This document shows, one piece after another, positions 44,761-55,719 of a stretch of DNA of 64,000 nt. This DNA comes from Lepus europaeus (Eukaryota; Chordata; Mammalia; Lagomorpha; Leporidae): NCBI RefSeq assembly GCF_033115175.1, contig NC_084835.1:62974448-63038447 (forward strand), read 5' to 3'. The notes beneath the pieces were generated by a model. It was not told the origin of the DNA. It was given only the letters and a program-made list of their open reading frames with translations, and did not search any database. How positions within the stretch are numbered: position 1 is the stretch's first letter; each line of letters opens with the position of its first letter. The translations under genes and the position numbers were made by a program.

Positions 44761-44765
<5 letters not shown>
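44657..44765 (+). repeat. 3' fragment of a C-type SINE, plus strand
   Basis: CCCTTGGCTTCAATTCTGGC, GGGGAGTAAATCAGCAGATGG, TCTGCTTTTCAAATAAATAAATAAC are the last third of the SINE. It runs directly into the first (TA)n tract, so the TA repeat may have grown from its tail. Confidence 0.8.

Positions 44766-44815
<50 letters not shown>
44766..44815. repeat. (TA)25-type microsatellite
   Basis: A pure alternating TA tract about 50 bp long. Confidence 0.95.
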
Positions 44816-44816
<1 letters not shown>

Positions 44817-44971
44817 TGCAGCTAAGGCTGGGTGGGTGGAGACACGTGCGTCTTTCCAGCGCAGCAGATGTATGCATAGGACTACCTAGCTACTTTCTGA
44901 GGCCAATATTGGGTGTGCAGGGCTGCCTGGCTATTACTGGGGTCCTCTGCAGGCTAAGGATAACTGTTTTA

Positions 44972-44976
<5 letters not shown>
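44816..44976. other. Island between two TA tracts with internal duplication
   Basis: It opens with CTGCAGCTAAGG and closes with CTGCAGGCTAAGG. Inside, GGACTACCTAGCTACT and GGGCTGCCTGGCTATT are a diverged repeat about 55 bp apart. This suggests a two-unit minisatellite bounded by the TA tracts. Confidence 0.5.
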
Positions 44977-45024
<48 letters not shown>

Positions 45025-45062
45025 ATTCCATATATATATAAATTCCATATATATATATATAT
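44977..45062. repeat. Second (TA)n tract with GGAATT/AATTCC palindrome
   Basis: About 40 bp of TA is followed by AAAAAATTCC, a short TA run, AATTCC, another TA run and GGAATT. The pieces can pair as an AT-rich hairpin. Confidence 0.9.
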
Positions 45063-45152
45063 GGAATTATAGGCTTTGTTACCAACTGTCAAATTGCCAT
45101 TCAGAAAAGTTATATAATTTATACTTCTTCCAGCCATGTCAAATGAACTTTC

Positions 45153-45507
45153 CTTTTTTAAAGATTTATTTATTTATTTGGAAGTCAGAGTTACAGAGAG
45201 AAGGAGAGAGGGAGAAATGGGGAGAGAGAGAGAGAGAGAGAGAAAATCTTTCATCTACTGGTTCACACCCCAGATGGCTGCAATGGCCAGTGCTGGGCCA
45301 GGGAGAAGCCAGGAGCCAGGAGTTTCTTCTGCATCTCCCAATGGGTGCAGGGGCTCAAGCACCTGGGCCATCTTCCAATTTTTTTCTCAGGCACACTAAC
45401 AGGGAGCTGGATTGGAACTGGAACAGCCGGGACTCAAACCAGCACCTATATTAGATGCTGGCATCACAGGTGGCGGCTTCACCGACTATGCCACAATGCC
45501 GCCCCTT
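45153..45507 (-). repeat. C-type SINE, minus strand
   Basis: TTAAAGATTTATTTATTTATTTG, (GA)n, CATCTACTGGTTCACACCCC, CAAGCACCTGGGCCATC and GCCACAATGCCGCCCC are present. Confidence 0.9.
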
Positions 45508-46045
45508 AAAGCAGTCTTAGATTGTATTTTGAAAACTTCTTGCTTTGTAAGATTTGGCAAAGAATTTGCTTTTCAGATAATTAACTTCAACTTACTGCTG
45601 AGTTGGCATGCGTTGCCCCAGATCAGAAAATAACCTCACCAGTTTCTGGTCGTCTCTCAGGCTGGTATGCATCAAGCAAAGAATGTCAGGCACTAAATCT
45701 TCACAATGATTTGACGATCTGCAGTTGTGTGGGAAGTTTATTGATCAGTCACTGCTGTTTGATATTTTGCTGCAAAGGGCAGGCCTTCCTCTGGAACTTT
45801 TTGGTATCAGCAACTTGGTTACATTTTTAAATTATAATGTAGAGAGTATTTTTTAAAAAATCATTCTGGGGATAGTTTATGTAGTGTCAAATCTGGAGAA
45901 CAAAGAAAGCACAGTGGATTCAATGATTTTAAGTATTAAAAAAGGGCATCACTATATTATATATACTGTAGAATTACTATACATTAGTACATATATATAA
46001 TATACATTATATTACTATACATTAAGATAGGATCAACTAGCTGAA
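45508..46045. other. Gene-free stretch, nothing recognised
   Basis: Ends in a TATATAATATACATTATA-rich segment near 45,955-46,020. Confidence 0.45.
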
Positions 46046-46047
46046 GA

Positions 46048-46150
46048 AATAGGAAAGGAAGATAAGGTAAGGTAAGGGGAGGGGAGGAGAAGAGAAGGGA
46101 GAGGAGGAGAGGAGAGGGAAAAGGAAAGAAAAAGAAAATAAGAAACAGAA
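46048..46150. repeat. Polypurine tract
   Basis: About 100 bases of nearly pure A/G on the plus strand (GGAGGGGAGGAGAAGAGAAG and similar). It has triplex-forming potential. Confidence 0.8.
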
Positions 46151-46195
46151 GAAGGCAGGCTTCACATGAGCAATGTTTTAAAACTTCTGTCAGGG

Positions 46196-46535
46196 GCCAG
46201 TGATGTGGCACAGTAGGTTAATCCTCTGCCTGCAGCACCAGCATCCCATATGGGCGCCGGTTCTAGTCCCAGCTGTTCCTCTTTTGATCCAGCTCTCTGC
46301 TGTGGCCTGGGAAAGCAGTAGAAGATGGCCATAAGTGCTTGGGCCCCTGCACCCACGTGGGAGACCTGGAGGAGGCTCCTAGCTCCTGGCTCCTGGCTTC
46401 AGATCAGCTCTGCTACGGCCATTGCAGCCATTTGGGGAGTGAATCAGTGGATAGAAGACTTTTTTTTCTGTTTGTCTATCTCACTGTCTGTACCTTTACG
46501 TTTTAAATAAATAAACTTTTTAAAAAAAAATTAGC
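46196..46535 (+). repeat. C-type SINE
   Basis: GGGGCCAGTGATGTGGCACAG, CATATGGGCGCCGGTTC, GTGCTTGGGCCCCTGCACCC, TTTTAAATAAATAAAC are present. Confidence 0.9.
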
Positions 46536-46556
46536 TTACTTAAAAAAAACCTTTCT

Positions 46557-46874
46557 GGCCGGTGCCGTGGCTCAAGAGGCTAATCCTTCGCCTTGCGGTG
46601 CCAGCACACCGGGTTCTAGTCCCAGTCAGGGCACCAGATTCTGTCCCGGTTGCCCCTCTTACAGGCCAGCTCTCTGCTATGGCCTGGGAGTGCAGTGGAG
46701 GATGGCCCAAGTGCTTGGGCCCTGCACCCCATGGGATACCAGGATAAGCACCTGGCTCCTGCTTTCGGATCAGCGTGGTGCGCCGGCCGTGGCGGCCATT
46801 GGAGGATGAACCAACGGCAAAGGAAGACCTTTCTCTCTGTCTCTCTCTCTCTCACTGTCCACTCTGCCTGTCAA
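46557..46874 (+). repeat. Young C-type SINE, duplicated-B-box subfamily, A-tail missing
   Basis: CTGGCCGGTGCCGTGGCTCAAG, the duplicated CCGG-TTCT-CCCGG segments, GGAGGATGAACCAACGGC and CTCACTGTCCACTCTGCCTGTCAA are present. The sequence then leaves the SINE without a poly(A), and no clear target duplication is seen. Confidence 0.9.
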
Positions 46875-46929
46875 TTGTTCAATATAAGTAGTTTGATGAA
46901 AAGAAGGACAGTAAACTTTATAGCTTTTT

Positions 46930-47060
46930 AAATCCTTTTGCCAAGTTACTTCACCCATTCCTACTTATTCTATGAGATAATCAGTGTAGCTCCCCATTTA
47001 TGAAGGAACTGACATTCAGAGACATTAGCGGAGACCACACAGCTAGTAGAGGGACAGGAC
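46930..47060 (-). repeat. MIR fragment, minus strand
   Basis: TAGCTCCCCATTTATGAAGG, ACTGACATTCAGAGACATTAG, ACCACACAGCTAGTAGAGGG are the MIR reverse core. Confidence 0.65.
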
Positions 47061-47910
47061 TAGGAAAAAATTTAGAAGGCATTTCAAGAAATGATAACTT
47101 CATTTGACTTTTGCTTCACATTTTGAAATTTTTAACAGCAGCATAGCTGTCTCGGGAAGAAAAGACTTATGCTGAGAAGGCAAGTTTCTGGGTTGTGCGT
47201 CAGTGGGCACAGGCTGCCAGCTGTGGGTTTTGCTAGTCTTTGGGTTTGTAATGATGGCTCCTTTGAGAAAACCTAGACAGGATTTCCTTTCAAAAGATGT
47301 TTACTGCATAAACCATATAACTGTTTTTGCACAGTTCAAAATCCATCTTGTAGACTACACACTAATTTAAGAAAAATAACCCTCTTTTCAATCATCTCTT
47401 GATCCCATTAAGGATGTGTTGAAAATCTTTAAAAATTATAATCCCTAAAATTTTTGTCAAAGCTATATCTTTCATTCAACTCACAGAACTCTGTTGAAAT
47501 AACTATCTGGATGTTTTGGGGGATTTATAGAAAATACAAAGAACTAATTTTTCAATTTCAAATGTAAATGCCTGGATTTTATGTGTTGTCACCAAGCACA
47601 GTCATTAAATAATTGGAGGACAGGCCTCAGTGAAACTTGCTTTCTAAACAGTTCTCAAATGTGCACCCAGAGTCTTGTAAAGTATGCAGAATAAGGTACA
47701 TTAAAAATATGATGACTAATCAATGCTGAACATTTGTCCAATGTGTATGAGTTTCCATTTCATGTTGTATAAATGTTTTCTAAGGACTTGTGGCTTATAA
47801 AAGAACAAGTTCAATCTAGGGCCTTAGTAATACAAGAAAAGACTTTATGTCCCTTGTGAGCTGAGTAGTTGCCATACAAAAAGAAGGTACTAGAATTCAA
47901 ATATCTTGAG
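47061..47910. other. Gene-free stretch, nothing recognised
   Basis: AT-rich, no supported feature. Confidence 0.45.
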
Positions 47911-47917
47911 TTCTTTT

Positions 47918-48248
47918 CTGGGGCTGATGCTGTGGTGTAGTGGGCTAAGTCTCTGCCTGCAGCACCAGCATCCCACATGGGTGCCAGTTCATGTCCCAGC
48001 TGCTCCTCTTTTGATCCAGCTCTCTGCTTATGGCCTGGGAAAGCAGTGGAAGATGGCCCAAGTGCTTGGGCCCTTCACCTGCTTAGGAGACCTGAAAGAA
48101 GCTTCTGTCTCCTGGCTTTGGATTGGCTCAGCTCTGGCCGTTGCAGATATTTGGAGAATTAAGCAGCAGATGGAAGACCTTTCTCTGTGTCTTTCCCTCT
48201 CTGTCTGAACTCTACCTCTCAGAATAAACAAATAACCTTAGAAAAAGA
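47918..48248 (+). repeat. C-type SINE
   Basis: TGGGGCTGATGCTGTGGTGTAG, GATGGCCCAAGTGCTTGGGC, AGAATAAACAAATAACC are present. A short repeat GAGTTCTT lies before and after. Confidence 0.9.
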
Positions 48249-48289
48249 GTTCTTCCTGCTCCAAGAGACTTCTTTTCTACAAGAGACTA

Positions 48290-48400
48290 TAAGGATATTT
48301 CAAAAAGTTTGTGGAAAAGTAGAATTGAAATATGTTTATTTTGGTGCAAAAAAGTTGAAATCCATGCACAGTTTTTCATGAAGTTTTTGAAGTCCCCTTA
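48290..48400. mobile_element. Small palindromic mariner-like MITE with TA flanks, copy 7
   Basis: The ends TAAGGATATTTCAAAAAGTTTG and TTTTTGAAGTCCCCTTA are inverted repeats and are flanked by TA on both sides (48,288-48,289 and 48,401-48,402). The interior TTATTTTGGTGCAAAAAAG matches the other copies. This copy best shows the element's true ends. Confidence 0.78.
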
Positions 48401-48611
48401 TATGTCTAAAATATTTTCAAGAATACATAATCTTAAAAGACTATGTTTGAAAATATTTTTAGGGCTTCCAATTTTTATAGCTCAATGGAGTATTATTTTG
48501 TCATTTGGTCTGATAAATGCTCATTGACACCTAACAGTACCTCAAACTACTTATTTTACTCCATATTCATCAAACACATAGTCTTTTTGATCATCTTTTC
48601 CTATACTCTGC

Positions 48612-51585
48612 CTTTTTTATAAAAAAATTATTTAAGTCACACCAGTTTCATGTATTCCATATATACAGATTTAGGAACATAGTAATACTTCCTACCCTAT
48701 CCTCCCTCCCACTCATGCTTTAATCCTTCTTCCTCCTCCCTCTCACATTCCCATTCTTAATTTTTACAAAGATCTATTTTCAGTTTACTTAACAATACTA
48801 TAATTAACCCTACACTAAGTAAAAGAGTTCAACAAATAGCATTAAAGGGAAAAAAATGTTCCTCAATGGAAGAGACAGGGCTGTAAACATTCATCAAATC
48901 TCATAATGTGCTTTTCACTCCAATACATTACATTTTAGGTACTCTACTAGTTACTTCTCATCAGGGAAAACACATGATATCTATCTTTTTGGGACTGGCT
49001 TACTTCACTAAGTATAATGTTTTTCAGTTGTGTCCATCTTGTTGCAAAAGACAGGATTTCAGTTTTGTTTTTTTTTTTTACAGCTGAGTAGTACTCCATA
49101 GTGTATATATACTATAATTTCTTTATCCAGTCAATTGTTGATAGACATCTGGGTTGATTCTATATCTTAGCTATTATGAATTGTGCTACAATGAGTATGG
49201 GGGTACAGATACTAAGACGCTGATTTCTTTTGGTTTGGGTAAATTCCCAGGAGCAGGATGGCTCGGTCATATGGTAGATCTATATTCAGATTTCTGAGCT
49301 ATCTCTATATTGTCTTCCATAGTGGCTACAACAGTTTACATTGCCACCAACAGTGGATTAGAGTACCTTTAACCCCACACCCTCACCAGCATCTGTTGTT
49401 CATTGATTTCTGTATGTGAGCCATTCTAACTGGAGTGAAGTGAAACCTCATTGTGGTTTTGATTTGCATTTATCTGATGGCTAGTGATCCTGATCGTTTT
49501 TTCATGTGTCTGTTGGCCATTTGAATTTTCTCTCTTGAAAAATGCCTGTTCAAGTCTTTTGCCCATTTCTTAACTGGATTGTTTTGTGGCTGTTGAATTT
49601 CTTGAGCTCTTTATAGATTCTTGAAGTTAACCCTTTATCAGTTGCATAGTTTTGCAAATATTTCCTCCTATTCTGTCAGTTGCCTCTTTACTTTGCTGAG
49701 TGTTTCCTTTGCAGTACAGAAGCTTCTCAGATTGATGTCATTCCATTTGTCAATTTTGGCTTTGATTATCTGTGCTTCTGGGGTCTTTTCCAAGAAGTCT
49801 TTGCCTATGCCAATGTATTGCAGAGTTTCCCCAATGTTCTCTAGTATTTTGATGTTACCAGGTCATAGATTTAGGTCTTGATCCATTTTGAGTGGGTTTT
49901 TGTGTAAGATGTAAGGTATGGGTTTAGTTTCATACTTCTGAATTTGGAGATCCACTTTCCGCAGAACAATTTTTTAAAGAGACTGTCCTTGATGCAGGGG
50001 TTGATTTTAGCTCCTCTGTCAAAGATAAATTGGTTGTAGATGCATGGATTGATTTCTGGAGTTTGTATTCTGTTACATTGGTCTACACATCAGTTTTTGT
50101 GCCAGTATCGGGCTGTTTTGATTATAACTTCCCTATAGAATGCCTTGAAATTAGGTATTGTAAAGCCTCTAGCTTTGTTTTTGTTATATAAGATTGCTTT
50201 AGCTATTTGAGTTCTCTTGGATCACACTGAATTTGTAAATAGCTTTTGGTAGTTTGAACATTTTGATTATGTTGATTATTCCAAATCATGTACATGGAAG
50301 ATTTTTTCCCACTTTTTAATGTCTTCTTCTATTTCTTTCTTTTGTGTTTTGTAATTTTCATTGTAGAAATTTTTGATGTCATTGGGTAAATTTATTCCAA
50401 AATATTTAATTCTTTTTGGAGCTATTGTGAATGGGACTGATCTTTTATTTTTAAATATTTATTTATTTATGTATTTGAAAGCAGAGTTACAGAGCAGCAG
50501 AGGGAGAGAGAGCAAGAGAGAGAGAGGTCTTCCATCTGCTGGTTCACTCCCCAAGTGACTGTAACAGCCAAAGATGAGTTGATTCAAAGCCAGAAGCCAG
50601 GAGCCTCTTCAAGGTCTGCCATGTGGGTGCAGGGACCCGAGGACCTGGGCTGTCCTCCACTGCTTTCCCAGGCCATATCAGAGAGCAGGATTGGAAATAG
50701 AGCAACCAGGACTTGAACCTGTGTCCATATGGGATGCCGGCACTGTAGGTGGTGGCTTTACCTGCTACACCTTAGCGCAGGCCCTGGACTGGTTTTAAAA
50801 GTTCTTTCTCAGTTATGGCATTGTCTGTGTATACAAAGGCTATTGATTTTTGTGTGTTGATTTTATATGCTGCCACTTTACCAAGCTCTTTCATGAGCTC
50901 CAGTAGTCTCTCAGTGAAGTCTTTGTGTCCCCTCTATACAGAATCATGTCAACTGCAATTAGGGATAATTTGATTTTCTCCTTTCTGATTTGTATCCCTT
51001 TGATTTCTTTTTCTTACCTACTGGCTCTGGCTAAAACTTCCAGGACTATACTAAGTAGCAGTGGTGAGAATGGGCATCCTTGTCTGGTTCTGGATCTTAA
51101 GGGGAATGCTTACCATTTTCCCCCACTCAATAGGAGGCTGACAGTGGGTTTTTCATAAATTGTCTTGATTGTGTTGAGGAATATTCCTTTTATGCCAAAT
51201 TTGCTTAATGTTTTCATCATGAAAGGAAGTTGTGTTTTATCAAATACTTTCTATGCATCTATTGAGATAACCAGATGGTTTTTGTTCTTCAGTTTGTTAA
51301 GGTGATATATCATACTTACTGATTTGAGAGTGTTGAACCATCCCTCCATACCAGGAATAAATCCTACTTGATCTGGGTGAATGATATTTCTGATGTGTTG
51401 CTGGATTCTGTTAGCTAATATTTTGTTGAGGATTTTTGCATCTACGCTCATCAGGGATATTGATCTATAGTTCTCTGTTCTCTTTCTCTATTGTGTCTTT
51501 CTGGTTTAGGAATTAAGGTGATGCAGGCTTCATAGAAGGAGTTTGGGAGAATTCCCTCCCTTTCAATTGTGTACTCTGTGTTTAA
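48612..51585 (-). repeat. L1 ORF2 3' half and 3'UTR, minus strand, split by a SINE
   Basis: In sense (right to left) it runs from reverse-transcriptase sequence to the 3'UTR. A 66-residue stretch (complement of 51,251-51,451) contains L1 RT motifs such as [10 protein letters not shown] and [14 protein letters not shown]. Downstream are the ORF2 C-terminal region (complement of 49,080-49,380, with TACTACTCAGC and a CCACTGTTGGTGGCAATG-like segment) and a 3'UTR with a GGGAGGGAGG block near 48,700. Several frameshifts and stops make ORF2 non-functional. The 5' part is truncated. Confidence 0.88.
50440..50784 (-). repeat. C-type SINE inside the L1, minus strand
   Basis: TTTTAAATATTTATTTATTTATG, GAGAGAGAGGTCTTCC, CATATGGGATGCCGGCAC and CTTAGCGCAGGCCC are present. 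GGACTG occurs at both junctions with the L1, which is otherwise continuous. Confidence 0.9.
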
Positions 51586-51885
51586 TGTACATAGGGTTCT
51601 TCTTTATGAAACCTTTCAGGTTAACACAATTTGTTTTCAATTCCTTAACCACTTAGCAAGTAAACATTGTCTGTTGTTAGTTTGAAATATATCTGTGTGT
51701 TTCTGTAATATCATACATTCATTTGATCAATGTTTATTGAGTGTCTGTTTTACACCAGGCTCTGGTATAGCCACAGAAGATTTAACAATAAAGAAAAACA
51801 GACTAAAATATCCCTTTTTATGCAGTTTATATTCAATGTAGGGAGAACAGCAGGCTGCAGAGTGTAACTAGACTAGGACATGATA

Positions 51886-52522
51886 CTCATCTCTTCGTAT
51901 CCAAGAAGATTGGCTCTAAGAACCCTATTGGATACTAAAACCCTCATATGTTCAAGTCTCACATAAAACAGCTAGGTCAGATATCTGGCACAGTCGTTAT
52001 GACAGCATTTCGGATGCCTGCCTCCCATATCAGAGTTCTTGGGTTAGAGCCTGGCTCAGCTCTTGATTCTAGCTTCTTGCTAATGTGCACCCTGGTAGGC
52101 AGCAGGCAATGACTCAAGTACTTGTATTCTTTCTTCCTGTGTGTGCAATTCAGGTTGAGATCCGGCTCCTAGCTTTGGCCTGCCTGGCACTGTTTCTTGT
52201 GGACATTTGGTGAGTGAACCAGCAGATGGGGGAGACCTCTGTTTTTCCCTTTCAAATAACATGTAAATACATAAATTTAAAATGGTATAGTATTTAGCCT
52301 ATGCACAAACTCCTGAATACTTTAAACCATCTCTAAATTACTTTCATAGGTAATAAAATGTAAATACTATATAAGTAGCTGTTATACTGTATTGTTTAGG
52401 AAATCATGGCAAGAAAACAAATCTGCACATGTTCAGTACAGATGAAAATTTTTCCCAAATGCTATTTATCTGTGATTATTTGAATCCAAGGATGTGGAAG
52501 CCCCAGACAGCAAGGACTGGCC
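51886..52522. repeat. Tigger-like (pogo/Tc1-mariner) DNA transposon remnant, split by a SINE
   Basis: The left end has TCTTCGTATCCAAGAAG and ATTGGCTCTAAGAACC. After the SINE come TTAAAATGGTATAGTATTTAG, CCATCTCTAAATTACTTTC, CTGTTATACTGTATTGTTTAGG, ACATGTTCAGTACAGATG and CCAAGGATGTGGAAGCCCC. This order matches non-autonomous Tigger elements. TA flanks the left end. No transposase frame is present. Confidence 0.75.
51976..52270 (+). repeat. Older C-type SINE inside the Tigger remnant
   Basis: ATCTGGCACAGTCGTTATGAC, GCCTCCCATATCAGAGTTC, TGGTGAGTGAACCAGCAG, CCCTTTCAAATAACATG are present. Tigger sequence resumes at TTTAAAATGG. Confidence 0.78.
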
Positions 52523-53240
52523 ATATATAGGATGTTGATCATAATGCCAGCTACAGGGAGAAGTGAATCAGGTAAGGGACAGAAGGTGAGTTAGAAGGAA
52601 GGAGTGCAATTTCAAATACAGGGCCCAGGGAACAGTTCACAGAAGAAGACACATTGGAGCAGAGGCCTGGGGGTGGGGAGGGAGGGAGTTATGAGACTGC
52701 CTGGGGGAAGTATTCCATGTAGCAGGCAGAGTCTGAAAGGGAGTGCATAAGGTGGAGAGCAGCAGGAGACAAGATGAAGGAAGCATTGTGGCAGAAGAGG
52801 CAGATCTGTTAGGACTGAGGCTTTTTAACTGGAAACGGAAAAGCCATTGAGCAAGGGAGAGAAATGACATGACATATTTTGAAAGTATTATTGAGGCTGC
52901 TGAGGTGACAATAGTCTTCAGGACAGCAAGGAGGGGCTGGTGCAGGGGATGGTCAGGAGGTTATTATAACAGTAACACAGGAGGTGCTGCTGACGTGAAC
53001 CTGGGCAGTCAGACTGGGGAGCTTGTGGGAAACGGTTGAATTCTTGGCTTGTTTGAAGGTAGAGCAATCAGAATTCACTACAGATTTGGTATTAGATGTG
53101 AGATAAAGACTGTTATCAAGGATGACTTCAGGATTTTGACTTGCACAACTTCACAGATAGAAAAGTCACTTTACTGACTGGATATGGTTGGGAGATGGGG
53201 AAGCTGCAGCAGGGCCAAGAACAAGGCAACCTATTGAAAA

Positions 53241-54058
53241 GGCTGTAGGGGAGCCAGAGGCCCAGGAAGTGGGGGGTGGGGTGGGCAAGGAGGCAGCAGC
53301 CAGGGCAAGAGTAAGGATGTATACAACATGATCAGAAGATTGTCACATAAGGCCAGATGGGGCCAGTAAGTCACTACGCTGAGGACAATGGGGTTCAGGC
53401 TTCTCTCTGTCAGAGAAGAGATTTGCACATATAAAAAGGGGAAGGCTGGGAAGGATCCTGATGTATTATTGGCTTAGAATTGGGGGAATTGGTGCGAATT
53501 CATGATATAGATATAGACAGAAAGGTGTAGATAAATATTTATAAATGGATATTTAATTATACAGATACATAACTACAAACACACATAGGAAAAATATAAA
53601 TGTGTATGTGTGTGAACCTGTACCATTTGTTTCCCAGCTCTGTCCACTGAGAGGGCCTAGAGGTTATGACATCTCAGTGGCATTAAGCACAAAAGTGCCC
53701 AGATCTTCTTCCTAAACACCATCCACCACAAGAAGAACCACAGCTCTTTGGAGAGTGGGTTGACTCCAGGACAGAGGCAGGGAAAGCTCACACAGAGCAG
53801 ATGACACATCCCAATGTGTCAGAAAGAAAAAGTGTAATCAAGGAATAATGGGGCTATGTCAGAAGGACCTCAGAGCCAGTTGGAAAGATACCCACTGGCA
53901 AGATCTGAGAAAACGTGGGCATCAAAATAAATGAGAGTAACAGAATACAACTCATTAGGTGGAAAAGGAACTCATGAGCTTATACTGAAATAAGTAAATA
54001 AATTTGGGAGCTAGGAGAATGCCAACTAATAAGTGCAAAAGAAATGACTTCATGGGCA
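53241..54058. other. Gene-free stretch, nothing recognised
   Basis: Contains an AT-rich GATATAGATATAG-like region (about 53,505-53,620). No gene or named repeat. Confidence 0.45.
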
Positions 54059-54060
54059 GT

Positions 54061-54910
54061 TGCCATTCAGCAACTATCACCTAGGTGGATGAGTCAGGCA
54101 GAATCATCAATGTCCAGTAAGACTGGCTGAGTGAAGGTTAAATGAGAGAGAGAATATTGGTGACCCTCAGAGTGTACCAGGCAAATTTTTACTGATACAG
54201 AGGGGAAGTGTTGACTTTACAGTGGAACATCCCAGCATCCACCAACGTTAGCATCACAATGGAGGCACTGGTAAACATCATATGCCTCCTAGTGCAGTGC
54301 AACTGTCAAGAACATAGTATCTTGTCTTTGATATCCCTGACAAGAATACATGACCTGGATGAGATGTGAAGCTACATCAGATGTAACCAAGTCCCAGGAC
54401 AGCCTACTAGATGAAAGTCACGTGCTTTTTAAAGCCATTGAGGTTCTGAGAGATGGGGAAAGACTGAAAAGTGGCAACAGATTAAAAGATAATAAAGACA
54501 CATGACAATTAACTGAAATTGTGATCCTGTATTGAGTTCTGAACCAGAAAGGAAAAGAAATTTTTAGGAAAAGTTGGTGAATTTTTTTTTTTAAGTTGGT
54601 GAAATTTGAATGGATTCTAAGGACTTGGTGATGGGATTATCTCAGAGTTGCACTGTTGCTTATGGAAGAGAATCTTGGCTTGGTGGAAATGGATAGAGTA
54701 CCTAACAGGATGGAGCGTTATGTTTGCACTTGCTGTTAAACACTTCAGAAAAAGAATATTGACTGTGATTATCTACTTATCTATATATAGAGAGATATGC
54801 AATGTAAAATAAACACAGTTAGGATAGCTAGGAGAGAAGGACATGGGATTTCTTTTGTACCATTTTCCTCTATTTTTGTATGTTTGAAATAAGTCACTTA
54901 AAAAGGAACT
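54061..54910. repeat. Ancient interspersed repeat, family C copy 1
   Basis: CTACTAGATGAAAGTCACGTG, TTTTTAAAGCCATTGAGG, GAAAGACTGAAAAGTGGCAAC, ACACATGACAATTAACTG and ACCAGAAAGGAAAAGAAA recur in order at 55,800-56,340. The end (TTTGTATGTTTGAAATAAGTC) looks like a LINE or transposon 3' end. I recognise the family in other mammals but do not name it. Confidence 0.6.
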
Positions 54911-54939
54911 TCATTGGTTGTTTAGTCTAATCTATCCTT

Positions 54940-55262
54940 ATTTATTTATTTATTTATTTGAGAGGCAGAGTTACAGACAGCAAGAGGAAAAGACAGAGAG
55001 ACAGGTCTTCCATCTGTTGGTTCACTCACCAAACGGCCACAACGGCCTGAGCTGAGCTGATCTGAATCCATGAGCCAGGTGACTCTCCGGGGTCTCCCAT
55101 GTGAGTACAGGGGCCTGAGCACTTAGGCCATCCTCTCTGCTTTCCCAGGCCATAAGCAGAGAGCTGGATCAGAAGAGGGTCAGCCGGGACATGAGCAAGT
55201 GCCTATATGGGATTCAGGCGCCACAGGCAGAGGCTTAGCCTCCTACGCCACAGCGCCGGCCC
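54940..55262 (-). repeat. C-type SINE, minus strand, with target duplication
   Basis: TTATTTATTTATTTATTTGAGAGG, CAGGTCTTCCATCTGTTGG, TACGCCACAGCGCCGGCCC are present. CTAATCTATCCTT (54,927-54,939) and CTAATTCTATCCTT (55,263-55,276) flank it. Confidence 0.92.
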
Positions 55263-55276
55263 CTAATTCTATCCTT

Positions 55277-55715
55277 TTACACAAAAGGAAACACTGAAGG
55301 ATTAAACAAGAACCCCAATGTCGGGAACAAACAGTAACATGTGAAAAAGATATGAGTTTTAGTTAACACTCAATGAATATGAAGAGTGTGACTGCCCATT
55401 CAAATGGGTACAAAAGCACAGGCCTGGGTGCAGCAGTTTCTAGAACAAAAGTGTTTTGCTGGGAAGACTGGTTGTGAGCATTGTACTCATATTTTAAGGA
55501 GGTCAGAGGCAACTTGAAGGGTAAGAGACGGCGAAAGATTGTGAAAGCAAGTCATAGAGGGAGGGGCCAAAGGGACAAGCCATGTTTAGCCTCAACAGAA
55601 GAAGACACACCGAATATTTGCTATGCACCTTAAACAATTTGGAAGGCTTTTTTGTGAAATGACATTTATACATTTGATGACTGCCATAGAAAGAAACAGA
55701 ACCAAGCAGTTAAAA
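55277..55715. other. Gene-free stretch, nothing recognised
   Basis: No supported feature. Confidence 0.42.
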
Positions 55716-55719
55716 AAAA

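Larger units (their letters stand above)
51710..53240 (-). repeat. L2 LINE fragment, minus strand, split by a Tigger element
   Basis: The left part (51,710-51,880: AATGTTTATTGAGTGTCTG, ACACCAGGCTCTGG, TGCAGTTTATATTC) is the complement of the L2 terminus. The right part (52,545-53,240: GGAGAGAAATGACATGACAT, GGAGGTTATTATAACAG, TCAAGGATGACTTCAGG) continues it. The break is filled by the DNA transposon. Confidence 0.6.

Noticed and set aside
44846-45454. 202-codon plus frame
   Set aside because: It reads through the (TA)n tract (Ile-Tyr repeats) and an antisense SINE.
51251-51451. L1 reverse-transcriptase fragment as a gene
   Set aside because: It is a 66-residue piece of a truncated, frame-broken L1 ORF2, not a functional enzyme.
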